A stretch of DNA of 36,502 nucleotides. Origin: Bacillota bacterium. GTDB lineage: Bacteria > Bacillota > Negativicutes > DSM-13327. The notes under the pieces were generated by a model. That model was given only the letters and a program-made list of their open reading frames with translations, had not been told where the DNA came from and did no database searches. How positions within the stretch are numbered: position 1 is the first letter of the stretch; every line of letters starts with the position of its first letter. The stretch spans positions 1 to 36,502 of the forward strand of contig JAGFZX010000032.1 of the NCBI GenBank assembly GCA_017889585.1. The letters run 5' to 3'. Below are positions 1 through 8,767 of this stretch, one piece after another. The position numbers and the translations under genes were made by a program.

Positions 1-29
1 TAATCTGAATGGGTAAAGGAGTGAGTAGT

Positions 30-602
30 ATGTTTAGAAAACAAGTATTTTGTATAGTTCTATTTATTTGTCTATTTTCAATGGCTTACCCTATATGTTC
101 CGCATACCATATGCAGAGGGTTGCAGTATTACCTGTATTTTATAGAAATAATATCTCTATTAATAAGGATGTAGAGAAAATCATCACAAAAGCTCTAGTC
201 GATAAATTCCACATGCCATTATCCAATATAGTAACCTTTTTTGAGATTATCCCTGAGACAGAAGTATTCACTGCGCTACCTGTTCACCTAAAGGACAAAA
301 AAAAGAGCAAGCTCGAAAACAATCTGCTTGCAGAGGTTGCGGATAAGTTGAATGCCGATATAGTAATCGCCGCAGAACTAACATCTTGTAGGTCGAATTC
401 GAGAACAAATTTGGAAGGGGATTGGATACAAGAAACTGATCTAGCTATCAGAATAATAAGTTATCATCGTCCGTCGGGAAAGTATACGATACGGCAGGAC
501 CATCAGTTTTATTTGAACGATGATATACAATTGGGGCAACTGGAGTATATGGCCGACCATATGATATATGGCTTACTAAATAAGATACCAGATTATCGAT
601 GA
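30..602 (+). CDS. Small exported protein of unknown function
   Basis: A 190-residue protein with a clear signal peptide: basic start (MFRK), a hydrophobic stretch at about residues 5-22, and an Ala-rich cleavage region near CSA. No lipobox cysteine is placed convincingly. I chose the ATG at 30 because AAAGGAG lies 8 bases upstream; an in-frame ATG at 9 has no such site. The mature part begins with RVAVLPV and contains a later DIVIAAEL strand. This resembles the alternating strand pattern of TolB/CsgG-like periplasmic domains, but I cannot assign a family. Its stop overlaps the beta-helix-like remnant that follows. Function unknown; export is the only firm prediction. Confidence 0.75.
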   Translation: MFRKQVFCIVLFICLFSMAYPICSAYHMQRVAVLPVFYRNNISINKDVEKIITKALVDKFHMPLSNIVTFFEIIPETEVFTALPVHLKDKKKSKLENNLLAEVADKLNADIVIAAELTSCRSNSRTNLEGDWIQETDLAIRIISYHRPSGKYTIRQDHQFYLNDDIQLGQLEYMADHMIYGLLNKIPDYR

Positions 603-731
603 CCGCAACTCCACACTAAATGTTACCTCACTATGAGCGGCTCTACTTTAAACCTTGGCGGCAATCTTACTATTAATCAAACTCTAACAATGAACGGTGT
701 TAACACGCTTTATCTCTATGAGCATGGCTAG
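598..731 (+). pseudogene. Possible remnant of a beta-helix surface protein
   Basis: Two short reading frames separated by a stop and a shift read like adhesin repeats. Frame 598 gives DDRNSTLNVTSL then a stop. Frame 633 gives an ATG followed by residues containing STLNLGGNLTINQTL and ends at TAG 729. The repeated S-T-L-N pattern is typical of haemagglutinin or autotransporter beta-helix rungs. There is no Shine-Dalgarno sequence. This is a short, low-complexity resemblance and could be chance. The remaining stretch up to the promoter at 833 shows nothing I can name. Confidence 0.22.
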
Positions 732-832
732 ACAACCCTGTGTGTACGAAAAAATGGTTAATGAAATAGCATAAGCAATGGAAGTTTTTTAGATGCGATT
801 AACCTTAATTATCACAGCTGGAAAAAACACAC

Positions 833-861
833 TTGACAAAATAACATCTATTTCATAAGAT
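833..861 (+). promoter_or_regulatory. Sigma-A promoter for small ORF and MATE gene
   Basis: A perfect TTGACA at 833-838 and TAAGAT at 856-861 are separated by exactly 17 bases. The expected start is near 868, about 30 bases before the small ORF. No other promoter is visible between here and the MATE gene at 1132. Confidence 0.75.
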
Positions 862-897
862 GTAAAATGAATCCATAGTGAAAGGAGGCTAAGAGTG

Positions 898-1044
898 ATG
901 AAAACTGTTTTCGGTTGTATGCTGTCTTGTGACGTAAAATCACCTGTTCGCGCAAGCAAATTGGGTATTAATTGGATAGGTATGTCCTTTTTTAAGCAAA
1001 CAACATATCGAAAACAGCTACCGGAATCTCTTGGCTGCAAATAG
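898..1044 (+). CDS. 48-residue small ORF, possible leader peptide of the MATE gene
   Basis: An ORF with a very strong site (AAAGGAGG, 881-888) 9 bases before ATG 898; an in-frame GTG at 895 is an alternative. The peptide starts MKTVFGCMLSCD and ends LPESLGCK. It has three cysteines, is basic, and has no clear membrane segment. It sits behind a consensus promoter. An 8-bp hairpin (1042-1049 with 1058-1065) overlaps its stop codon, and an intrinsic terminator follows 36 bases later. This promoter, sORF, terminator, exporter order is the layout of translation-dependent attenuators of resistance genes. It could equally be an independent small protein. I do not recognise the peptide. Confidence 0.55.
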   Translation: MKTVFGCMLSCDVKSPVRASKLGINWIGMSFFKQTTYRKQLPESLGCK

Positions 1045-1079
1045 AAAAGTGCTTACTCTTTTCTAAAATAAATTACTGC

Positions 1080-1109
1080 AAAAAGACGCCGGTTATTCGG
1101 CGTCTTTTT
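1080..1109 (+). terminator. Intrinsic terminator between small ORF and MATE gene
   Basis: AAAAAGACGCCG (1080-1091) pairs perfectly with CGGCGTCTTTTT (1098-1109) around a 6-base loop, and the 3' arm supplies the U-tract. The MATE ribosome-binding site begins about 10 bases later, so MATE expression from the upstream promoter needs read-through. Confidence 0.85.
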
Positions 1110-1131
1110 GACTTTCACAGGAGGAAATACT

Positions 1132-2469
1132 ATGAAATATATCATCAGTTACAAACAAATTGGTAAACTAGCTTTCCCTATTATCATTGCCCAATCAGTT
1201 GTATTAATAAATGGCATGATTGACCTTGCGTTTATCGGCCCCTATGGTACAGAGGCCATTGCTGCCGTATCAATAGCAAACGCCTTATGCGCTACACTAT
1301 TTAATTTTCTGGAAGGCTTCAGACTCGGCACAACCGTTTTAATTTCCAAGGCTTCAGCTAAAAATGATGTGCCAAAAGTAACAGCCGTAGTAAATAGCGG
1401 GTTATTTCTGGCTACCATTATCGGTATCATATTCATTGCTGTCGCCCCGTATATTAGCGATAACGTTTACGCAATTGCCGGCAATGAGCAAATGAAGTAT
1501 CACGGTATAGATTACCTGAAGGTATGGCTGTGGACATTACCGATTATATTATTTTCCTATGTACTTGTTGGATTATTTAGAGGGCTGGGTGATACAACAA
1601 CACCGCTATATAGTACGGTTGTTATTTGCCTGTTGAATATTTTTTTCGATTATCTATTTGTCTGTGGTGGATTTGGCTTTCCTAGCATTGGAGTAAAAGG
1701 AGCAGCTTGGGGAACTCTGTTTGCCAATCTTGCAGGTTTACTGATTACAGCCTATCTGGTATTTGAAAAACCATTTACAAACAAATATATTCACTTGAAA
1801 CAACCATTTTTCAAACACGTCCCAGAATATATTTCTCTTGCTGTAGATGTAGGACTCAACACAGGTTTCACACTCCTGGCCCTGTTACTTTTTGTTTGCT
1901 TAATGAAACCGTTGGGAGCTACTGCTTTAGCGGTACATCAAATTACCTTGCAAGCTTTTAATTTTGCCTATCTTCCTGCTATCGGCTTTCTAATTACAGC
2001 ATCAATTATTGTTCCGCGGTTATTGGAGGATCACCAAGAATGCCTCTTGCTACCTACGGTGAATCGGATATGCAAAATGAGCTTTAGTGTAATGCTTGTT
2101 ACAAGCATCCTGCTTTTTAGCTTTTCACCAACTGTCAGCAATTTCTTTAGTCCTGCTGACAAGCTAGTAGCAGAACAAGCGGCTCAAACACTAAAACTTA
2201 TTTGTTTAAGCCAATTATTTTCTTCTATTTATTTGGTGCTACGTGGTGCGTTAACTGGCTGCAAAGATACCCGTTTTATCGTTTATGAAGGGTTGATGTC
2301 AAGTTATCTGATATTTCTTCCACTAGCTTATCTTTTTGCTGTAAAATCAGGCTACGGCGTATATGGTGGTTATGTGGCCTTCTTATTGTGGTGCATTACT
2401 GATTGCGTAGCACTTGTCTTTAGGTTTTACCTCCAAAAACGCTGGCAAAAAAATTCTCATATAGTCTAA
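1132..2469 (+). CDS. MATE family multidrug efflux transporter
   Basis: A 445-residue inner-membrane protein with about 12 hydrophobic segments arranged as two six-helix halves, the normal size of a NorM/DinF-type MATE exporter. MATE proteins expel cationic drugs or metabolites in exchange for Na+ or H+. Family hallmarks are the early FPIIIAQSVVLINGMIDLAFIG region, the LFRGLGDTTTPLYSTV motif after helix 4, and the matching RGALTGCKDTRF motif in the second half. Start ATG 1132 follows AGGAGG; a longer TTG-initiated reading would start inside the terminator. The gene has no promoter of its own between the terminator and its start, so it is probably under attenuation control. The substrate cannot be read from the sequence. 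Confidence 0.93.
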   Translation: MKYIISYKQIGKLAFPIIIAQSVVLINGMIDLAFIGPYGTEAIAAVSIANALCATLFNFLEGFRLGTTVLISKASAKNDVPKVTAVVNSGLFLATIIGIIFIAVAPYISDNVYAIAGNEQMKYHGIDYLKVWLWTLPIILFSYVLVGLFRGLGDTTTPLYSTVVICLLNIFFDYLFVCGGFGFPSIGVKGAAWGTLFANLAGLLITAYLVFEKPFTNKYIHLKQPFFKHVPEYISLAVDVGLNTGFTLLALLLFVCLMKPLGATALAVHQITLQAFNFAYLPAIGFLITASIIVPRLLEDHQECLLLPTVNRICKMSFSVMLVTSILLFSFSPTVSNFFSPADKLVAEQAAQTLKLICLSQLFSSIYLVLRGALTGCKDTRFIVYEGLMSSYLIFLPLAYLFAVKSGYGVYGGYVAFLLWCITDCVALVFRFYLQKRWQKNSHIV

Positions 2470-2552
2470 TGCAACGTGCTAGTATTCTTTTATGATTATC
2501 TGCCCTGAAGGGGGTGAAATGCACTAGATGCGAACAGCAACAAAGCACCATC

Positions 2553-3047
2553 TTACAAAGACGGCAATTGATTTTTCCAGTATTGTAAATCTACGGTGCT
2601 TAACGGCAGTTCAATGGCCGAATCACTGTTGACGTATTTAAAGGAAACTTTTATAGTTTCGGCATGGGATATTTCTTCTAGGACTTGCAGGGGGAAGGTG
2701 ACAAATAAAGTATTGGCATGTTTAAAGCCTTTTCCTGTGGGAAAATCTTTAGGCGAATAAGTCGGCGGCTGGGCAGATATCTCAATACTATCGATTTTGT
2801 ATGTTTTACCATCAATATCAATGATCAATAACTTTTCCAATGGCCTAGAATCATATCGCAAATCGACTACAGATAAGGTTGCACCAGTAACATTATTTGT
2901 TTGAGGATCGGTTACGCCACGAAAATCAATATTACAGTAGGCAGATAAGTTGTTGGCAGTACGATTGTCGTAAGAAAAAACCGTATACTTGCAATAAGCG
3001 ACAATAGCGACTATAACGAAAACTAGAATGGCTGTCTTTTTACGCAT
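2553..3047 (-). CDS. Membrane-anchored or exported protein of unknown function
   Basis: A 164-residue protein with a short basic N terminus (MRKK) and one strong hydrophobic segment at about residues 5-22, without a clear signal peptidase site, so an N-terminal anchor with an extracytoplasmic domain is likely. The rest is beta-rich: GATLSVVDLRY, LLIIDIDGKTYKIDSIEI and a later TIKVSFKY strand. AAGGAG lies 5 bases before the ATG. It is convergent with the MATE gene and about 180 bases downstream of the two large paralogues on the same strand. I do not recognise the family. Confidence 0.7.
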   Translation of the reverse strand: MRKKTAILVFVIVAIVAYCKYTVFSYDNRTANNLSAYCNIDFRGVTDPQTNNVTGATLSVVDLRYDSRPLEKLLIIDIDGKTYKIDSIEISAQPPTYSPKDFPTGKGFKHANTLFVTFPLQVLEEISHAETIKVSFKYVNSDSAIELPLSTVDLQYWKNQLPSL

Positions 3048-3227
3048 AATAACTCCTTGAAAAGTTTGTTGTACTTATGGCTTAATGTTACAAGAGATTA
3101 GAATTTTTGTCTATATAAGTCGAATTAAGTTATAATAAATATTAGATATTAATTACTTACAACCCTTGTGGATTTTACTTGAATGGCAAGGGTAATCAAG
3201 ATATTTGTTCATAGAATAGATACCCTC

Positions 3228-5123
3228 TTAAAATGATGAGAAACTTTTATCCTCTGAAAAATTGCCTGGGCCAATTAAACCATTATTAAATTTTGCCAGA
3301 GTTTTAACTAGAGCTAGCAGGCGTTCTTGTTCCTCTAGGTTTAACTCTTCCCAGTCTGAAGAATCATGGTCGGCTAGAATTTCTTCAACATGAAAGATTG
3401 CAGAGGCTACTGCGGTATTATCGGCTCCGCTATTGATGTTTAATTTAGCTGACAACAGATGGGCATATATGTGGTTTATTCCATTAGATAAATCTCTAAT
3501 GCCATTAGATCCTTTAAATTGTAATAAAGCAAGAACTTGCTGGTGGCCGTTTACTGGTATCGCTATGCTTTTTGGTCCATGAATTTCACCTAACGTAATA
3601 GGTAGAAGTGGCGTTACTAGATCAATTTGTGGCCCAAAACCGCAATGGGCTTGCCAATAATTCGTTGTATGTGTATAACCAGTACAAGATCTCACCTTGA
3701 TGAGCAATTTAGTACTATCTGTTGTGCTAGTATCATGTGTTTCAAAAGTTGAGACACTTTCAATTGTCGGCTCCATACATGTATAAAAAGGGCCAATTTG
3801 ACGTATATAACAGAAATCATGGGCATTTTTATGAACTGTGCCAAGCAGGCCTTGCGAACTATTTCTTACTGTGATGTATTCATCCTGGTTGTATATTTCT
3901 GTGGTTGTATTGAATTCTACCGGGTTAGCAGTTGATAGAAAATAATGAGCAGCAGATTTTGAGTCATGATGTGGGATAACAGCAATTCTACTGATTCGCT
4001 CTAATTGATCAGGTAGGTTAACGCTAAATGGAAAAGACACTTGTGAATTAGCAGGCAACAAGGCAGGGAAAGAAACAATAGGCACAATCCAATCATCTGG
4101 TAAAAAATAGTTTGCGATTGTGATATAAGTAGGTTTAGGTGATGGATTGGTAATTGTGATGAGACTGGAGCATGTAAAGTTGTTGTCTACGTAAGATGGA
4201 ATTACGTGGATTTTACAGTAAATGCTAAATGGTTGATTAACCGATAAGAGCAAAGAATCAATGGGTGTATATCGATCAAACATATCTACTGCTTCTTCTG
4301 TTATGGTCCACTTATAAGTTCTAGTAAAGGAAGTTTTTGGTATGGTTTGAATTACGGATAGGGTTAAGCCTTTAATCGTTACAGTAGCACAAGCTGTTTG
4401 GTTTGTCTCCCTGACTGTCGCAGTATTGACAAGCAGCTGTTTGCCTTCTTTATGGCAACTAATGTTTTTGGTGTAGGATTGGGAACCACTTTCGTAAAAT
4501 GTATAGGAAAAGTCATCTGAGGTATCTATATTTATGGAATTACAAATTAACATTTCTGTAGTTGGTAAGATGATTTCTTTGCTAGAACTGGGGCCATATG
4601 GTTTCCCTGTATGTTCTGTAAAATTGGTTATAGTAGCAGAAACTGTAACTTTGTATTGAGCATTTGGGCTAACATAATGTATTGGAATATCCAAATGAAA
4701 CTGATAGCAATATAAATCACCTTCTTTCATTATTGGATTTTCACTGATGTCGATAGATTGGTGAGTAATGAGTGTGCCATCTGGTTTAGTCAAATCAATG
4801 GTAATTTTAAGATTGTTAGTAGCTGATTTGCCTAAGTTAGCTATAGACACTTGACCTTCTATGAATCCTGCGATTGAACCATTATCTTTATTAGCATCGA
4901 TGGTGTAGACGACGGTATCAGTGTCACCAAGCAATAGGTCTAGAGTATTGGGGACTGCAGTGGCGGCTATTGTCCAATGGAAAGTACGAAACAAGTGTCC
5001 TTTAGCAGTTACAGATGTTTTAATGATGGTATCTTTTTTCTTATGATGTTTATGTTTTCGATGGGAAGAGATGTTTTCCGTGGAATCATTCTGGGAGAGT
5101 TGATAATGGGTATTCCTTCCCAT
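3228..5123 (-). CDS. Large repeat-containing protein, paralogue 1 (divergent copy)
   Basis: A 631-residue protein, clearly homologous along its length to the next gene upstream (5240-7087). It begins with a Ser/His/Lys-rich tail (HRKHKHHKKK) and has no signal peptide. Two copies of an Ig-like beta domain open with RTFHWTIAATAV (about residue 47) and RTYKWTITEEAV. These are followed by a C-terminal region with NYWQAHCGFGP, then DLVTPLLPI and a helical tail ending near GLIGPGNFSEDKSF. Compared with its neighbour it has lost several cysteines and the conserved GFWKTH signature has become NYWQAH, so it is evolving freely. AGGAGG precedes the ATG. A structural surface or spore-layer role is possible but is inference. 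Confidence 0.75.
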   Translation of the reverse strand: MGRNTHYQLSQNDSTENISSHRKHKHHKKKDTIIKTSVTAKGHLFRTFHWTIAATAVPNTLDLLLGDTDTVVYTIDANKDNGSIAGFIEGQVSIANLGKSATNNLKITIDLTKPDGTLITHQSIDISENPIMKEGDLYCYQFHLDIPIHYVSPNAQYKVTVSATITNFTEHTGKPYGPSSSKEIILPTTEMLICNSINIDTSDDFSYTFYESGSQSYTKNISCHKEGKQLLVNTATVRETNQTACATVTIKGLTLSVIQTIPKTSFTRTYKWTITEEAVDMFDRYTPIDSLLLSVNQPFSIYCKIHVIPSYVDNNFTCSSLITITNPSPKPTYITIANYFLPDDWIVPIVSFPALLPANSQVSFPFSVNLPDQLERISRIAVIPHHDSKSAAHYFLSTANPVEFNTTTEIYNQDEYITVRNSSQGLLGTVHKNAHDFCYIRQIGPFYTCMEPTIESVSTFETHDTSTTDSTKLLIKVRSCTGYTHTTNYWQAHCGFGPQIDLVTPLLPITLGEIHGPKSIAIPVNGHQQVLALLQFKGSNGIRDLSNGINHIYAHLLSAKLNINSGADNTAVASAIFHVEEILADHDSSDWEELNLEEQERLLALVKTLAKFNNGLIGPGNFSEDKSFSSF

Positions 5124-5178
5124 TTATATTCCTCCTATTTTATAGTTCCATCATAAATACTAGAAATATGTATGCAAG

Positions 5179-5203
5179 TAACGGTAGCACTTTGCTACCG
5201 TTA
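5179..5203 (-). terminator. Hairpin between the two large paralogues
   Basis: A perfect 11-bp inverted repeat, TAACGGTAGCA (5179-5189) with TGCTACCGTTA (5193-5203), and a 3-base loop. It lies just after the stop of the upstream minus-strand paralogue and before the start of the downstream one. The following bases are not T-rich, so it may attenuate or stabilise rather than fully terminate. Confidence 0.5.
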
Positions 5204-5239
5204 TTTACATCTATAGGAGCCAAAAGCTTTAAGTCAATT

Positions 5240-7087
5240 CTATTCTGAACAATGTCCTGGGCCAATAAGACCAGTATTGTAATTTTCTAGAATTTTTGCC
5301 CATGACAGCACTTGTTGTTTTTGAGCCTTAGTGAGTCCAGCCCAGCTGGTGGAATCATTTATGCTTAGGAAATTGTTTACATCAACTAAAGTGCTTGCAA
5401 TTGCTGAACCGTTTGCACCATCATTAATATTTAGCTGTGCGGCTAATAATTGGGCATATAATTTGTTAATACCATTTGCAGCATCAAATATTCCATTTGA
5501 GCCTTCAAAGCCAAGAATACTTACAGCTTGTGCTGCTGTAGAGACTGTAATACTTTGGGGACCGTCTTCATTACCAAGGATAATAGGCAGTAATGGTGTA
5601 ACTAAATCGTTTTGTGGCCCAAAGCCTGCATGGGTTTTCCAAAAACCAATCGTATGGGTGCAGCCGCCGAAGCAAGGTACGCTGACATTAATATTCCAAC
5701 TAGCCTTGCCAGTTGCGCAGGTTTCAGGAGGTGTAGGAATATCAGTAGTCGTGAAACTGGCTGTATTCGCAATTACCCTGTCGCCGCAAGTGTCAAATGG
5801 ACCAATTCTCCGAGTATAGCTAAATTGTTGGCCAACCTCACATAACGTACCTAAAGTACCACCAAAACTATCCTCAACGTTAACACATTGGTTTGTAAAA
5901 TTTGTAGGCTGATTAAACTCAAAAGGAACAAGATTGGAAAAGAAATTAGTAGTGCCGCTAGGGGTGTTTTGTAAAGTAACCCTTGCCTGATTCGTGCGGC
6001 TAGTGCCGTCAGGAAGGGGAATACTAAAACTAAAGCTTTGTTGTGATGATGGGTCAAGAGTAATGTTTGTAGCAATTGGTACGGCTATATTACCTGGAGT
6101 AATTAAATCTGTAATGGAAACAAGGGCTGAAATTGGCGCTGGGTTATTCACAATGATTGTGCCAGAAGCTACCCAATTACTATCTGTTGCCGATGAAGTT
6201 ACATTTACTTTGTATAAAACATCAAAAGACTGACCAAGAGAGAGGATGAGATTCGTAATTTGTAAGGTTTGATTAGAAGGATGTACAGCCTGTTTATCAA
6301 TGGTCCAACAGAAATTCCGTGTAAATGTGGTGATTACATCTTTGCTAACAGTGAGGGCAAAACAATTAACAGTGACAGATGCTGTAGCAAATTGCCCAGT
6401 TTCTTCAATAGTAGCTGTATTATTGTAGGTTTGTGTTGAAGAGCTTTGACAGGGTGTAGACGCTATAGAAGGCTGACTGCAGCAAAAAGACTTAGTATAA
6501 GTTTTAGATCCGCCTGCACTAAAAGTAAAAGAAGAGCCATTCGTATCATTGACATTGATGGTATCGTTGATTAATGTTGGGGTTTCTGGTAATGCACCAG
6601 TTGTGCTAGGGCTAGGTCCAAATGGAGTTCCAAGGTGGCCAGAATGATTGGTGATTGTTACATCAGCTGTTACTTTATAGGTGGCTCCAGGGGTTATGCT
6701 CCCAGCAGGTACATCGACCCTATAATCATAACAGAAGGTTTCACCAGGGGCGAGAACTGGGCGTTGACTTACGTCTACTACAGCAGTAGCAATTACATCG
6801 TTACTTGGCGGCTTAGTAAGATTAACATTAATTGCGAGGTTTTGGGTAGCAACGGCACCGCCGTTAGTGACGCAAACTTGGCCTTCAAAATAAGCTATAT
6901 CAGTTCCTGAATCCTTTGTTACGCTGATGGTATAGGTGGCATCTTGGCTATCTCCGACAAACATATTAATTGTTTTAGGAGCAACCGTCTTATCAATGGT
7001 CCAATGGAAGGTGCGCTCCAGGTGGCCTAAGGTAGTCACTGAAGCTGTTAAATCTTCGTCAAATCGATAGAGCGACTGAGATATCAT
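5240..7087 (-). CDS. Large repeat-containing protein, paralogue 2 (cysteine-rich copy)
   Basis: A 615-residue protein with two Ig-like/DUF11-like units that start ERTFHWTIDKTV (about residue 24) and RNFCWTIDKQAV. Each is followed by strands with recurring N-x-A-x-I motifs. A cysteine-containing segment (IGPFDTCGD) comes next, then the signature CTHTIGFWKTHAGFGPQ, and a helical C terminus with GSNGIFDAANGINKLYAQLL that ends GLIGPGHCSE. GFWKTH-type tails occur in secreted bacterial and archaeal proteins of unknown function. No signal peptide or anchor is visible, and no Shine-Dalgarno sequence precedes ATG 7087. The reading frame is closed only a few codons upstream, so the 5' end may be damaged or the start unusual. 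Function not known. Confidence 0.75.
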   Translation of the reverse strand: MISQSLYRFDEDLTASVTTLGHLERTFHWTIDKTVAPKTINMFVGDSQDATYTISVTKDSGTDIAYFEGQVCVTNGGAVATQNLAINVNLTKPPSNDVIATAVVDVSQRPVLAPGETFCYDYRVDVPAGSITPGATYKVTADVTITNHSGHLGTPFGPSPSTTGALPETPTLINDTINVNDTNGSSFTFSAGGSKTYTKSFCCSQPSIASTPCQSSSTQTYNNTATIEETGQFATASVTVNCFALTVSKDVITTFTRNFCWTIDKQAVHPSNQTLQITNLILSLGQSFDVLYKVNVTSSATDSNWVASGTIIVNNPAPISALVSITDLITPGNIAVPIATNITLDPSSQQSFSFSIPLPDGTSRTNQARVTLQNTPSGTTNFFSNLVPFEFNQPTNFTNQCVNVEDSFGGTLGTLCEVGQQFSYTRRIGPFDTCGDRVIANTASFTTTDIPTPPETCATGKASWNINVSVPCFGGCTHTIGFWKTHAGFGPQNDLVTPLLPIILGNEDGPQSITVSTAAQAVSILGFEGSNGIFDAANGINKLYAQLLAAQLNINDGANGSAIASTLVDVNNFLSINDSTSWAGLTKAQKQQVLSWAKILENYNTGLIGPGHCSE

Positions 7088-7369
7088 GAGGAATAGTATC
7101 CAAGGATTAATTTAAACGTGACGATTTAGTACCGTTCCCGTGACACCGTTCTATCGCCTAACACTGTAGGCTATGTGGACAAATTGATGTAACAATGATA
7201 AAATTGCATCGAAATCAATAAAATATTGGGCAAAAATTTTGAGAGAAAAGGATACAAAGCTATGGGTCTGAAGATAATAAACCGTTAGTTTTCTTTATCT
7301 TGATGTTGCTTTCACATAGAGTTTAGATGAATTACAATATTCAGCAGATTTAATTACAAAGAGGTTACT

Positions 7370-8539
7370 ATGGCTAATTTATTTAGTGTTTTTAGAAACA
7401 AACAATTCCAGAACATTGCAATTTCTCACTTTAATACAACTCTTGGTATGTGCTTACTTGTTCCCATATTACCAGTTTATTTACAGAATAGTGGCTTTGG
7501 CGAGACGCAAATTGGCATTATTATGGGCGCCGCGGCAATGAGTGCCCTTCTTATACGACCATGGATAGGTTTTCAGGTGGATAGTAAAGGGAGTTGGCCA
7601 GTCATTCTGATTGGGCAAATTTTGCTTATTTTATCAACCATTGGATACTGGTGGGCTACTAGCTTTCTTACTTTTTTTACTTTGCGTTTCCTATACGGCA
7701 TTGGGCAGGCCTTTTATGGTACAGGAGCTGTTACCTTTGCTAGTAGTATTGGATCAGGTGAAAGCAATTCCAATGCCATTGCCATGTATACGTTAACAAC
7801 CATGTTTGGTCTCGGACTTAGCATGAGTATAGCCCAGGCAGCTTTTGATAGTTTTGGTTTTAAGGTACTAGTTGGTATTAATGTTATTCTGATAGGTATC
7901 GCCTTTAGTGTCATGAAGTGGCGTTCCCATCCAATTAAACTGGCGCCGAGTAACGCTCAGCGGGTTCCATTTATGGATGTGCTTAAATCCAATGTTGTTT
8001 TTGCATCAACGCTTTGTCAGTTTGCTGCAAGTTTTTCTTTTAGTGCAGTACTTACCTTTATACCACTTGCCGCTATTGATAAAGGTATTAGTTTTTATTC
8101 TATGTTCTTTATTGCCTTTGCTATTTCTGTAATTAGTTCTCGTGTTTTTGTACAGAGAATCAATCATAGTTTTGGCCTGGTAAATTCAACTGTATATGCT
8201 AGCATCACTATGTTGGTCAGCATATTACTGCTGCTTGTTACTATTTCACCCATGATCCTTATTTCATCAGGCATTTTGTTTGGTTTAGGATTTGGTATTG
8301 TTTATCCTACCTTAGTTATACTTTTGGTGGAACGTATTAATCAAAAAAATCGAGGTACGGCTCTTGGCATCATGATTGCCGCTGGAGATATTGGTAACGC
8401 CCTTTCTAGCGCGATATTAGGTGCTGTAGCTGAACATCTAGGATATGCTGTCTTGTTTGCAACGACATCGTTATTACTAGCAGTATGTATATATTACTTT
8501 TATAACATATTAGTTAAAAACGGTGAGGAAATGGAGTAA
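7370..8539 (+). CDS. Major facilitator superfamily transporter
   Basis: A 389-residue inner-membrane protein with 12 predicted helices, the normal MFS drug/sugar-efflux size. The loop between helices 2 and 3 carries the family signature in a variant form (RPWIGFQVDSKGSWPVILIG, matching G-x-x-x-D-R-x-G-R). Helix 4 contains RFLYGIGQAFYGTG and the second half has GIVYPTLVILLVERI, as in YfcJ/arabinose-efflux-like exporters. AAAGAGG precedes the ATG. Transcribed alone, divergently from the large paralogue. The substrate is not predictable. The upstream 280-base gap holds no clear consensus promoter. Confidence 0.9.
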   Translation: MANLFSVFRNKQFQNIAISHFNTTLGMCLLVPILPVYLQNSGFGETQIGIIMGAAAMSALLIRPWIGFQVDSKGSWPVILIGQILLILSTIGYWWATSFLTFFTLRFLYGIGQAFYGTGAVTFASSIGSGESNSNAIAMYTLTTMFGLGLSMSIAQAAFDSFGFKVLVGINVILIGIAFSVMKWRSHPIKLAPSNAQRVPFMDVLKSNVVFASTLCQFAASFSFSAVLTFIPLAAIDKGISFYSMFFIAFAISVISSRVFVQRINHSFGLVNSTVYASITMLVSILLLLVTISPMILISSGILFGLGFGIVYPTLVILLVERINQKNRGTALGIMIAAGDIGNALSSAILGAVAEHLGYAVLFATTSLLLAVCIYYFYNILVKNGEEME

Positions 8540-8596
8540 TATTTTATGATTGATGTTAGTGGTACTTACATTTAAGGACGGTTAGTTGCGAACAAC

Positions 8597-8728
8597 ATGG
8601 TAGTGAAGGGGTATGTTGTAAAAAAAATTAAACCCGCAAATGTTACGGATCTTTTGTTTTGTGTGGAAATACAAGAGGACGATGGAATCTTCTTATCAAA
8701 TTATGTTTTGATTTTAGACACGATATAG
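8597..8728 (+). CDS. Questionable 43-residue ORF
   Basis: The ORF starts MVVKGYVVKKIKPANVTDLL and ends just before the T-box promoter. Its composition looks protein-like (alternating charged and hydrophobic residues, few rare amino acids), but there is no Shine-Dalgarno sequence. The frame is open for eight codons upstream of the ATG, so it may be the remnant of a larger gene. Listed for completeness. Confidence 0.2.
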   Translation: MVVKGYVVKKIKPANVTDLLFCVEIQEDDGIFLSNYVLILDTI

Positions 8729-8731
8729 TTA

Positions 8732-8760
8732 TTGACAAAAAAAGGGACTGGTGATATATT
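8732..8760 (+). promoter_or_regulatory. Promoter of the T-box/CstA transcript
   Basis: TTGACA at 8732-8737 and TATATT at 8755-8760 with a 17-base spacer. This predicts a start near 8767, just before stem I of the T-box leader. Confidence 0.8.
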
Positions 8761-8767
8761 ATACACT

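Noticed and set aside
789..1040. 83-codon minus-strand ORF
   Set aside because: Antisense to the consensus promoter and the small ORF with a strong ribosome-binding site; no start signals of its own.
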